Of a stretch of DNA of 64,000 nt, positions 21,355 to 29,300 are shown piece after piece (position 1 is the stretch's first letter; every line of letters starts with the position of its first letter). A program made the translations under genes and the position numbers. Location of the stretch: assembly GCA_051747385.1 (NCBI GenBank), contig JBNJGB010000029.1, forward strand, positions 1 to 64,000, read 5' to 3'. Below the pieces are notes generated by a model that saw only the letters and a program-made list of their open reading frames with translations, did no database searches and was not told the origin of the DNA. Source of the stretch: JBNJGB01 sp051747385. GTDB taxonomy: Bacteria > Myxococcota_A > UBA9042 > PHBI01 > JACKFB01.

Positions 21355-22570
21355 CCTGGTCCGGGCTTCGGTGCGCCGGGGGAAGGTGCGCCCGCGCTTC
21401 GTGGACCCGCAGGACGCGCGCCTGCGGGCCGAGGCGACGGCCCTGGTGCGCCTGTTCGAGGAGCACCTGGGGGACAAGCGCGGCGCCCTGGAGGAGGCCA
21501 TCGCGGACCACATCGGCGACGCCACGGACTTCGCGGTGCGCCGCGGGCTGGTGAAGCTGCTCATGGATCGGTCGACGGTGGAGACGCGGGCGCCCGTCCC
21601 GCCCCCGGAGGTCCGCGAGGTGGTCTTCGAGGAGGCGGCCCGCGCGTGGCCGGTCGGGGACGACGGGCAGGGGACCATGACGCCACGCCCCGACGTCCTG
21701 GCCCGGGCTGCGGAGCGCCTGGACCTGAGTCCGGCGGAGGTGGAGGAGGCCCTGTACGCCGACCTCGAGGCCGAGGAGCGGCTCGTGGAGGCGGACCTGC
21801 CGGATCCCGAGGCGCTGCTGCACCGCTACAACATGAACCTCGCCCAGGGCGTGCTGCTGAAGGCCCGCGAGGTCGTGGTGGAGATCCCGGACCCCCGCCC
21901 GGCGCGCATGCGCCAGCTCATGCGGATCGTGAAGTTCCACCGCCTCATGCACCGCGCCGAGAAGACCGGCGACGGCTGGCGCCTGGTGCTGGACGGCCCG
22001 CTGAGCCTCTTCCAGCAGACCCAGCGCTACGGGTTGGCCCTGGCGCTGTTCCTGCCGGCGCTGTGCCACTGCGAGGCGTGGCGGCTGTCGGCGGAGGTGA
22101 CGTGGGGCGACGACAGGCGCCACTGCACGCTGGAGCTGGACCAGGACAGCGGCCTCGTGACCCACACGCGGGACCTGGGGACGTGGGAGAGCGACGAGGA
22201 GCGCCACTTCCGGGCGACCTGGAAGAAGCTGGACCCGGAGTGGAGGCTGCGCCGGTCCACGGAGGTCCTGGACCTGGACGGGCGCGGCGTGCTCGTGCCC
22301 GACTACGTCCTGCGGCACCCGGACGGGCGCAAGGCGTACCTGGAGCTGGTCTGGTTCTGGCGCCGCAGGACCTTCGAGCGGCGCCTGGACCTCCTGCGGG
22401 AGGCCGGACCGCCCAACCTGATCGTGGCCCTGGCCACGCGACTGAACGCCGGCGAGGGGGATCTGCCGGACCTGGAGGGCGGCGCCGTGTACGGCTTCAA
22501 GGGCGTGATCCAGCCGAAGCGGATCGTCGCGCTCGCGGAGGACGTGGGCCTTCCGGCGCCCACGATTTGA
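21341..22570 (+). CDS. Bax1/DUF790-family nuclease (XPB partner)
   Basis: The 409-residue protein starts at a GTG inside the end of the XPB gene (MLTADLVR). Its layout is that of DUF790/Bax1: an N-terminal DNA-binding-like region, a central helical and barrel section (HRYNMNLAQGVLLKA), and a PD-(D/E)XK-type nuclease core where PDYVLRHPDG and YLELVWFWRR supply the acidic residues (about 320-340). In archaea Bax1 binds XPB and cuts DNA bubbles, the pair acting as a minimal excision-repair machine. The tight overlap suggests the two proteins are made in equal amounts as a complex. Confidence 0.88.
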
Positions 22571-22592
22571 AGCATGACGACGGGCCGGCCGT

Positions 22593-22604
22593 CGTGTATA
22601 CACG
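22593..22604. promoter_or_regulatory. 12-bp perfect palindrome ahead of the sulfotransferase gene
   Basis: CGTGTATACACG lies 34 bases upstream of the sulfotransferase ATG in the short gap after the Bax1 gene. It contains TATACA, which could serve as a minus-10 box, so the palindrome may be an operator on the promoter of the sulfotransferase-cysC operon. No convincing minus-35 box accompanies it. Confidence 0.35.
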
Positions 22605-22637
22605 GCCGCCAATCCGCACGGAGCCGCACACCACGGC

Positions 22638-23768
22638 ATGCTGTTCCACCTTCCGACCCTCGCCCGAATCCTCGCCCTGACCTTCTCGCCCCGTCGCTTC
22701 CATTGGCGGCACGCTCTGGGCACGGTGCTGGTGCTGGGGATCTTCGTGTCGGTCGAGATCCTCGTGCAGATCGGGCGCCTGCTGGACCACGTCCTGTTCC
22801 CCGGGTTCCGGCGTCAGGAGGTGCGCGAGCCGGTCTTCATCATCGCGAACCCGCGGAGCGGCACCACGTACCTGCACCGGCTGTTCTGCATGGACGGCGA
22901 CCGGTTCACGTACCTGAAGACATGGCACACGATCTTCCCGTCCATCACCCTGTACAAGCTGGTGCACGGCTGGATGGCCCTCGATCGCCGGCTGGGGCGG
23001 CCCGTGGGCCGGTTCATCGGGTGGCTGGAGAAGAAGCTCTTCGGCGGCTGGGAGCGCATCCACAAGGTGGCCTTCGACCAGGCGGAGGAGGACGAGAACC
23101 TCTTCCTGTTCACCCTGCTCACGCCGAGCGCCCACCTCATGTTCCCGTGGGTCCGGGAGCTCGACTACATCAACTACCTGGATCGAATGCCGGAGCGCGT
23201 GCGGCGCCGGGTCCTCCGCTACTACCGGAGCTGCATCCAGCGGCACCTGCACGCGACGGGGCCCGACAAGACCTTCCTGGACAAGAGCGTCTTCGCGGCC
23301 GGGCGGCTGGACTCCCTGCTGGAGACGTTCCCGGACGCGCGGGTCGTGTACATCGTCCGGCACCCCTACGAGGCGATCCCCTCGGCGGTGAGCATGTTCC
23401 ACACGGTGTGGCGCGCCCACTCGCCGCACCTGGACAAGGACTCGCCGCCGGCCCGTCAGCTCGCGGACCTGCTGATGGACTACTACCGCATCTACCTGGC
23501 GGCGGCGGACCGCGTGCCGCGGGAGCGGTTCGCGACGACGCGCTACGAGGACCTGGTGGACGACCCACGGTCGGTGGTCACCAGTGTCTACGACCAGCTC
23601 GGGCTGGAGATGAGCCCGGACTTCGCCGAGCGGCTCGAGGAGCAGGGCCGCCGCCAGCGGGGCTACAAGAGCAAACATCGCTACGCCCTGGAGGACTTCG
23701 GCATCACCCCGGACGATGTCCAGGGGCAGCTCGCCGAGGCGTTCGACGTGTACGGATTCGCACGTTGA
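22638..23768 (+). CDS. Membrane-anchored PAPS-dependent sulfotransferase
   Basis: The 376-residue protein has one hydrophobic segment near the N-terminus (about residues 27-45) followed by a sulfotransferase domain. The 5'-phosphosulfate-binding loop is NPRSGTTY (71-78) and the 3'-phosphate-binding motif is IVRHPYEAIPS (about 236-246); KTFLDKS and the C-terminal QRGYKSKHRY also fit the family. It would transfer sulfate from PAPS to a lipid, glycan or small-molecule acceptor at the membrane; the acceptor cannot be told from sequence. The downstream gene makes PAPS, so the two very likely work together. Confidence 0.88.
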   Translation: MLFHLPTLARILALTFSPRRFHWRHALGTVLVLGIFVSVEILVQIGRLLDHVLFPGFRRQEVREPVFIIANPRSGTTYLHRLFCMDGDRFTYLKTWHTIFPSITLYKLVHGWMALDRRLGRPVGRFIGWLEKKLFGGWERIHKVAFDQAEEDENLFLFTLLTPSAHLMFPWVRELDYINYLDRMPERVRRRVLRYYRSCIQRHLHATGPDKTFLDKSVFAAGRLDSLLETFPDARVVYIVRHPYEAIPSAVSMFHTVWRAHSPHLDKDSPPARQLADLLMDYYRIYLAAADRVPRERFATTRYEDLVDDPRSVVTSVYDQLGLEMSPDFAERLEEQGRRQRGYKSKHRYALEDFGITPDDVQGQLAEAFDVYGFAR

Positions 23769-23809
23769 GCCTCCAGCGCATAGTATCCTGACGACGTGGA
23801 GGTCGAGGC

Positions 23810-24451
23810 ATGGAGCACCCTGGTTACGCCATCTGGTTCACCGGCTTGTCTGGAGCCGGCAAGTCCACCCTGTCCGCCGAGGTGGCCCGCGTCCTGCGGG
23901 CGCGCGGCATGAAGGTGGAGGTGCTGGACGGCGACGAGGTGCGCACGAACCTGTCGAAGGGCCTCGGCTTCACGCGCGAGGACCGGGACACGAACATCCG
24001 GCGCATCGCCTTCGTGGCGAAGCTGCTGGCGCGCAACGGCGTCATCGCCATCGGCGCGGCCATCTCGCCGTACAAGGACACGCGCGACTGGGTGCGGACC
24101 ACCTTCCCGTCGGGCCGCTTCGTGGAGGTCTACGCGGAGTGTCCGCTGTCCAAGCTCATCCATCGGGACCCGAAGGGCCTGTACAGGAAGGCCCTGGCCG
24201 GCGAGATCACGCGCTTCACGGGCATCGACGACCCCTACGAGCCGCCCGACCGCCCCGAGATCACCGTGCACACGGGTGAAGAATCCGTCGCCGCGGGCGT
24301 CCGACGCATCGTACGATCCCTGGAGCTGATGGGGCTGGCGCCGGAGAGCGACGACACCGAGATCGATGCGGAGGAGGACGAGCGCATCCGGGAGCGGTTG
24401 CGCGTCCTCGGCCGCCTGCCCGATGCTCCGAGCTCGATGAGGAGTGCCTGA
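23810..24451 (+). CDS. cysC: Adenylylsulfate (APS) kinase
   Basis: The 213-residue protein is a stand-alone APS kinase: Walker A GLSGAGKS (residues 12-19), DGDEVRTNLSKGLGF, NIRRIAFVAKLL, ISPYKDTRDWVR and the PAPS/APS lid region GLYRKALAGEITRFTGIDDP. It phosphorylates adenylylsulfate to PAPS. It follows the sulfotransferase by 41 bases, implying that the PAPS feeds sulfation rather than assimilatory reduction; no cysD, cysN or PAPS reductase is in the window. A roughly 35-residue acidic/basic C-terminal tail goes beyond the usual length. Its stop shares one base with the next start. Confidence 0.95.
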   Translation: MEHPGYAIWFTGLSGAGKSTLSAEVARVLRARGMKVEVLDGDEVRTNLSKGLGFTREDRDTNIRRIAFVAKLLARNGVIAIGAAISPYKDTRDWVRTTFPSGRFVEVYAECPLSKLIHRDPKGLYRKALAGEITRFTGIDDPYEPPDRPEITVHTGEESVAAGVRRIVRSLELMGLAPESDDTEIDAEEDERIRERLRVLGRLPDAPSSMRSA

Positions 24452-25443
24452 TGAACGCGCGAACCGCCTTCACGCTGCTCGGCGCCCTGGCCGCCACCAC
24501 CCTCGCGGCCGGGTGCGAGTCCTCCATCACCGGCGAGGAGGGGAACCTGGAGTTCTCCTACACGACCGTCGAGGAGACCCGGGACTTCAACAAGCCCGTG
24601 GCCGTGGGCGCGAAGCTCGACGTCCGCGTGAAGGAGGCCGGCACCAACCTGTCCGTCGACCTCAGCAGTGTGTCGTCCAGGAGCCCCGGCGTCCTGCGCG
24701 TCGACGGCTTCTCGGGCAACACCATGACGCTCGAGGGCACGGGCAACGGCAACAGCCGCATCGAGGTCCGGGCCCGCCGGCAGAGCGGGGACCGGGTCAC
24801 GGACGCCGTGACGATGCTGGCCCGGGAGCCCGAGGTCCTGAAGCTGGACCACCACTGCGCCGACACGGCGCGGGCGGCCTACCTGGTGGACACCGAGGTC
24901 TGGCTCCCGTTCGACATGGAGCTTGACAGCGGCAAGGCCCTCGTGGGCTACGGCTACTACCCCGTGGACGCCGAGCCCCCGGACGCCCTGACCCTGCCCC
25001 AGGATTCCAAGGACCAGGAGAACATCCGCGCGACGACGTGGAGCCAGCCGGGCCTCGTGACCCTGAGGAGCCGCGTGGACGACGCCTCCCTGGAGCTGGA
25101 CCTCGTGGAGGAGGGCGACATCGACGGCGCCGTGCGCCAGACCCGCCTCACCGACGAGGTCCTCGAGGGGACCTTCACGACGGTCCGCGTCGTCCCGACG
25201 GTCGGCGAGGAGCGCCTGTGCTGCCCGAAGGTCGACATGGAGGTGGAGACCACGACCACCGACATCTGCCAGGTCACGGTGATCGACGAGGACGGCACCT
25301 GCCTGTCCTCCGGCTTCCTACGCGTCCAGGGCGACGCCCTCGGCACCTGCGAGTGGACGATCACCTATCCGAACGCCGCGGGCGGCGACGGCGTCTCCGT
25401 GGACGGGTTCTCCATGGAGGTCGTCGACACGCTCGCGCCGTAG
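24451..25443 (+). CDS. Hypothetical lipoprotein
   Basis: The 330-residue protein has a signal peptide with lipobox LAAGC, acylated at Cys22. The rest looks like successive small beta domains (for example residues 30-130 with DLSSVSSRSPGVLRVDG), with four further Cys in the second half (CCPKV, DICQV, GTCLS, GTCEW) that could form disulfides. No family is recognised. The start codon overlaps the cysC stop by one base (TGATG), so it belongs to the sulfotransferase-cysC operon and could be a surface partner or substrate, but nothing else shows this. Confidence 0.7.
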   Translation: MNARTAFTLLGALAATTLAAGCESSITGEEGNLEFSYTTVEETRDFNKPVAVGAKLDVRVKEAGTNLSVDLSSVSSRSPGVLRVDGFSGNTMTLEGTGNGNSRIEVRARRQSGDRVTDAVTMLAREPEVLKLDHHCADTARAAYLVDTEVWLPFDMELDSGKALVGYGYYPVDAEPPDALTLPQDSKDQENIRATTWSQPGLVTLRSRVDDASLELDLVEEGDIDGAVRQTRLTDEVLEGTFTTVRVVPTVGEERLCCPKVDMEVETTTTDICQVTVIDEDGTCLSSGFLRVQGDALGTCEWTITYPNAAGGDGVSVDGFSMEVVDTLAP

Positions 25444-25454
25444 CAGTCGTCGTC

Positions 25455-25478
25455 CACGACCACGACCACGACCACGAC
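25455..25478. repeat. CACGAC hexamer array
   Basis: Four CACGAC units lie just after the stop of the lipoprotein gene, in the 46-base tail-to-tail gap before murD. A related GTCGTG stretch (GTGGTCGTGGTCGTGGACGA) occurs at about 36536-36556 upstream of the ParA gene. Too short and irregular to assign a role. Confidence 0.6.
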
Positions 25479-25489
25479 TAGGGTGATTC

Positions 25490-26803
25490 CTATCCGCCGA
25501 CGCTGCGGAGCAGGGCGGTGAACACCTCGCCCCGGTGGGCGTAGCTCCGGAACTGGTCGAACGACGCGCACCCCGGGGACAGGAGCACGGTGTCGCCGGG
25601 GCGCGCCAGGTCCCGGGCCCGGGCGACGGCGTCCTCCAGCGTCTCGACCACCCGGACGTCGATCTCCGGGCCGACGGCGGCGGCGATCTCGTCGCGGGTC
25701 TGCCCGAAGCAGATCGCCGCCCGGGCGCGCTCTCGGATCAGGCCGCCGAGTGGCAGGAAGTCCGCGTCCTTCGACGAGCCTCCGCAGAGCACGATCAGGT
25801 CGCCCTCCACGGCCCGGATGCCCGCCGCGGCGGCGTTGGGGTTGGTGGCCTTGCTGTCGTTCACCCACAGCACGCCGTCCACGGTGCCCACGGGCTGCAG
25901 GCGGTGGGGCAGGGGCTCGTAGGCGGCGAGCGCGCGCCGGATGGTCTCCCGGTCCACGCCCAGGGCGTCGGCGGCCAGGGCTGCGGCCAGGGCGTTGGCC
26001 ACGTTGTGGGAGCCCAGGAGGCGAAGCTCCGAGCGCTCCATGAGCGGCGTCCCGTCCAGGGTCAGCGTGTCGTCGCGCAGGTCGCCGTCGGCCTCGGACT
26101 CCAGGGAGAAGCGCCGCAGGGTCGGCCCCTCGGGGAGCGGCCAGCGGGCGATGTGCGGGTCGTCGGCGTTCAGCACGACCGTGTCGCCCTCGCCCATGCG
26201 CCGCCAGATCCGCCGCTTGGCGGCCTGATAGGGGGCGAAGCCCCCGTGATAGTCGAGGTGGTCCTCGGCGATGTTGGTGACCACGGCCACGCGCGGCCGG
26301 AAGCCGTCGCAGGTCGTGAGCTGGAAGGCGCTGATCTCCGCCACGACGACGTGCTCCGAGGTGATCTCTTCCAGGCCCTCGCACAGCGGATTGCCGAGGT
26401 TGCCGCCCACGAAGGTCGGTCGGCCCGAGGCCTCGAAGACGGCGCCGATCATCGTCGTGGTGGTGCTCTTGCCGTCCGTTCCGGTCACGGCGACCACGGG
26501 CGCCGGGGAGAGGCGCCAAAACAGCTCCACCTCCCCGATGACCTCGTCGGCGACGGCGGCGATCTCGCCGCGGACCGGGGAGACCTCCGGGATGCCGGGG
26601 CTCAGCACGGCCACGTCGCCTTCGCGGACCGCGTTCGTGCCCGCCTCGAAGGCTGCGTCGGGGTGCAGGGACTCCGGGCGCGCGGTCCCCGGACGGGCCT
26701 CCACGAGGCGGACGTCGGCGCCCCTCGACGCCAGGGCGTGGGCCGCTGCCAGGCCGCTGCGGCCGGCCCCGACGACCGTGAACCGGCGGCCGGCGACCCT
26801 CAC
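25490..26803 (-). CDS. murD: UDP-N-acetylmuramoylalanine--D-glutamate ligase
   Basis: The 437-residue protein has all three Mur-ligase domains: an N-terminal UDP-binding fold (FTVVGAGRSGLAAAHAL), the ATPase domain with VTGTDGKSTTTTMIGAV, FVGGNLGNPL, EISAFQL and the HLDYH segment, and the C-terminal domain with WVNDSKATNPNA and LLSPGCASFDQF. It adds D-glutamate to UDP-MurNAc-L-Ala in the cytoplasm. Translation starts at GTG in a 4-base overlap with the MurC-like gene. The pair stands alone; the usual division/cell-wall neighbours (mraY, ftsW, murG, ftsZ) are absent. Confidence 0.94.
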   Translation of the reverse strand: MRVAGRRFTVVGAGRSGLAAAHALASRGADVRLVEARPGTARPESLHPDAAFEAGTNAVREGDVAVLSPGIPEVSPVRGEIAAVADEVIGEVELFWRLSPAPVVAVTGTDGKSTTTTMIGAVFEASGRPTFVGGNLGNPLCEGLEEITSEHVVVAEISAFQLTTCDGFRPRVAVVTNIAEDHLDYHGGFAPYQAAKRRIWRRMGEGDTVVLNADDPHIARWPLPEGPTLRRFSLESEADGDLRDDTLTLDGTPLMERSELRLLGSHNVANALAAALAADALGVDRETIRRALAAYEPLPHRLQPVGTVDGVLWVNDSKATNPNAAAAGIRAVEGDLIVLCGGSSKDADFLPLGGLIRERARAAICFGQTRDEIAAAVGPEIDVRVVETLEDAVARARDLARPGDTVLLSPGCASFDQFRSYAHRGEVFTALLRSVGG

Positions 26804-28176
26804 GCCGCCTCGCCGGAGCGGAGCTCTTCGGCGTAGCGATCGGCGAGCTCGAAGAGGTCGTCGCCGCCGAAGAAGATGACCTGCGCGTCCGCCGCCACGG
26901 CCCGGTGGAGATAGGGGACGATCTCCTCCATCTCCTTCACGTAGGTGACCTCGGGGCCCCGGCTGCGGATCTTGTCGCAGAGGAACTCCGTGTCGATGCC
27001 CGGGATGGGCACCTCGCCGGCCGTGTACAGCTCCGTGATGACGGTCTCCGCGGCGTCGTGGAACGCCTCCGCGTAGTCGTCCTGGAGGTAGTTGACCATC
27101 GTGAAGCGGTACGGCTTGAACACCGCCGTGATGGGCCGGTCGTCGGCCGCGGCGGCCGCCAGGACCCTGCGGATGCCGGTGGGGTGGCTGATGTAGTCCT
27201 TGATGATGCGGCGCCCGTCCACGTCGACGACCGTGAAGCGGTTCTCCAGGCCCCGGAAGGTGCCGATCGCCCGGCGGGCGGCCTCGAAGGGCACGTCCAG
27301 GAGCCGCGCGGTAGCGACGGCGGCCAGGGCGTTGTCCAGGTTGTACAGACCGGGCAGGGGCAGGCGCACCCGGCCCAGGCGCTCGCCGGCGACCACCACC
27401 TCGAAGGACGAGGCCATGGGCTCCTGCTCCACCCCGACCGCCCGCACGTCGGCGTCCTCGGAGTGACCGAACGTCGTCACGGGGACGCGCAGGCGCTCGA
27501 TGACGGCCCGCGCCCCGGGGTCGTCCAGGTTCACCACCGCGTGGCGCAGCCGCTCGTTGGCCTCCAGGGCCTCCACGACCGTGTCCTGCACGTGCTCCAG
27601 GCTGTCGTAGTAGTTGAGGTGGTCCGCCTCCAGGTTGTTGATCACCACCACGGTCGGGTGGACGTGGCGGAGGGAGCCGTCGCTCTCGTCCACCTCGGCC
27701 ACCACGAGATCGCGGCCCGTGAGCCGCGCGTTCATGCGGTCCATGTTCTCGAGCATGCCGCCGATGACGAAGCCGGGCTCCCGGCCGGCCTCCTCCAGGA
27801 CCCACGTGATCGCGCTGGAGACGGTGCCCTTGCCGTGGGTCCCGACGACGCCCACGGCCTCCTCGTGTCGCGCGAGGACCTCCCCCAGGAGCTCCGCCCG
27901 GTGACGCACCGGCACGCCCCGGTCGCGGGCGGCGACCAGCTCCGGATTGGTGTCCGGGATGGCCGTGGAGACCACGACCAGGTCGGCGCCCTCCACGTGG
28001 GCAGGGTCGTGTCCGATGTGTACGGTCGCGCCCTCCTCGCGGAGCGCGAGGGTGATCTGCGACTCGCGCACGTCCGAGCCCGTGACCTCGTAGCCGAGCG
28101 CCATGAGCGCCCGGGCGACGCCGGACACGCCGATGCCGCCGATTCCGATCAGGTGGATGCGCTGGACGTCCTGCAT
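26800..28176 (-). CDS. murC: MurC-like UDP-N-acetylmuramate--alanine ligase
   Basis: The 458-residue protein has the MurC fold: IHLIGIGGIGVSGVARAL at the start, EVDESDGSL, NNLEADHLNYYDSLE and a C-terminal ligase domain. It joins L-alanine to UDP-MurNAc. Two conserved spots deviate from textbook MurC: the P-loop reads GTHGKGTVSS rather than GTHGKTTT, and the segment usually like DDYGHHPTEI reads KDYISHPTGI. It is therefore either a divergent MurC or a paralogue with a shifted substrate; adjacency to a normal murD favours the first. It has a GGAGAGGAGG ribosome site. Confidence 0.8.
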   Translation of the reverse strand: MQDVQRIHLIGIGGIGVSGVARALMALGYEVTGSDVRESQITLALREEGATVHIGHDPAHVEGADLVVVSTAIPDTNPELVAARDRGVPVRHRAELLGEVLARHEEAVGVVGTHGKGTVSSAITWVLEEAGREPGFVIGGMLENMDRMNARLTGRDLVVAEVDESDGSLRHVHPTVVVINNLEADHLNYYDSLEHVQDTVVEALEANERLRHAVVNLDDPGARAVIERLRVPVTTFGHSEDADVRAVGVEQEPMASSFEVVVAGERLGRVRLPLPGLYNLDNALAAVATARLLDVPFEAARRAIGTFRGLENRFTVVDVDGRRIIKDYISHPTGIRRVLAAAAADDRPITAVFKPYRFTMVNYLQDDYAEAFHDAAETVITELYTAGEVPIPGIDTEFLCDKIRSRGPEVTYVKEMEEIVPYLHRAVAADAQVIFFGGDDLFELADRYAEELRSGEAA

Positions 28177-28232
28177 GGAGCCTCCTCTCCGACGCGCGGG
28201 ATGATGCCGTTCGTGGTGCGGAGACGCCAGAA

Positions 28233-29210
28233 TCAGGGTCCGTCGCCCTGTCCCCGGGCGCGCCGGGCGGCCTCGCGGGCGGCCTCGCGGATGGGGGCCA
28301 TGGGGTGGCCGACCGCGATGGTGTCCAGGTAGCGCGCCGCCTCCTCGCCGCCGATGTCCCCGAGGGCGTTCAGGGCCACCAGGTGGCGCTCCACGTCGGA
28401 GCCCTCGGTCATCCCGGCCAGGGCGCGCAGGACCTCCTGCTCGGAGTGCTCGAGGAGCCCCAGGGCGCCCCCGGCGCGGAGGACCACCACCTCGTCCTCG
28501 TGGTTCGTGAGGCGGACCAGGTGGGGGATGGCCGCCTCCAGCTTGCGCTCGCCGGCCTCCGAGGCGGCCTCCATGAGCAGCCCCGGGCGATCCTCCTCGG
28601 CCAGGACCTTCAGGATCCGGTCGTCGTCGGCGTGGCGCACCAGGGCCTGGCCGTAGACCCGCTGGGCCACCCGCGGAGCGAGGTCGTCGAGGAGTCCGCT
28701 CAGGGCTTCGCCGGCCTCCAGGTCGTGGCCGGGCCCGAACGCACGGTCCGACTCGACGGTCGCGCGGAAGGTCTCCGCGTCCCGGTGCGGATCGTCCGGC
28801 AGGGGGCAGTGGAGGTTGCCCTCGATGACCATGCGGGCCTCGCCGGCCTCGGCGTCGGGGGCCACCTCCTCGTTCACCGTCAGGACGTACATGGCCGCCA
28901 CCTCGGCGACGCAGGCCCCGGGATCTTCTCCGGGGGCCTGCTCGAAGACGCCCAGGGCCTCCTTCAGCCTCTCCTCCACGGGGAGGGCGACGTCCTTCGG
29001 GCGCGCCTCGACCGGCGTGGAGTCCAGGACGTGTACCTCCCGCAGGCGCGGCGCGCGCGGCGCCTCCTCGGCCGCGCCGGTGGCCGCGGCGACAGCGTCC
29101 CCGGACGCCTCCTGGACGTTCCCGGCGGCGTCGTCCGCAGCCCTGCAGGCCCCGAAGGCCAGCAGGAGGACCGCGAGAACCGGCACGAGGATGTGGCGCG
29201 CGTCCTTCAC
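28233..29210 (-). CDS. HEAT-repeat lipoprotein
   Basis: The 325-residue protein has a lipoprotein signal (lipobox AFGAC, Cys22), an Ala/Glu-rich linker and a C-terminal half made of alpha-helical pairs typical of HEAT/PBS-lyase-type repeats (EAAIPHLVRLTNHEDEVVVLRAGGAL, LVALNALGDIGGEEAARYL). Such solenoids are protein-binding scaffolds. It probably sits in the periplasm attached to a membrane. It ends 56 bases before the MurC-like gene on the same strand and may be co-transcribed with it. The precise role is unknown. Confidence 0.75.
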   Translation of the reverse strand: MKDARHILVPVLAVLLLAFGACRAADDAAGNVQEASGDAVAAATGAAEEAPRAPRLREVHVLDSTPVEARPKDVALPVEERLKEALGVFEQAPGEDPGACVAEVAAMYVLTVNEEVAPDAEAGEARMVIEGNLHCPLPDDPHRDAETFRATVESDRAFGPGHDLEAGEALSGLLDDLAPRVAQRVYGQALVRHADDDRILKVLAEEDRPGLLMEAASEAGERKLEAAIPHLVRLTNHEDEVVVLRAGGALGLLEHSEQEVLRALAGMTEGSDVERHLVALNALGDIGGEEAARYLDTIAVGHPMAPIREAAREAARRARGQGDGP

Positions 29211-29262
29211 GGCCTCACCCTAACCACGCCCCCACCTCCGGACCAGCCGCGGGCCCGCGCGA

Positions 29263-29292
29263 TTGACCGCTCGGTCCGGCGGCGGCTAGGTT
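29263..29292 (+). promoter_or_regulatory. Promoter of the cytochrome gene
   Basis: TTGACC (29263-29268), an 18-base spacer and TAGGTT (29287-29292) precede the ATG at 29301 by only 8 bases. A leaderless mRNA is predicted, as for nadC and the ilv leader. Confidence 0.5.
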
Positions 29293-29300
29293 GCGCGGCC

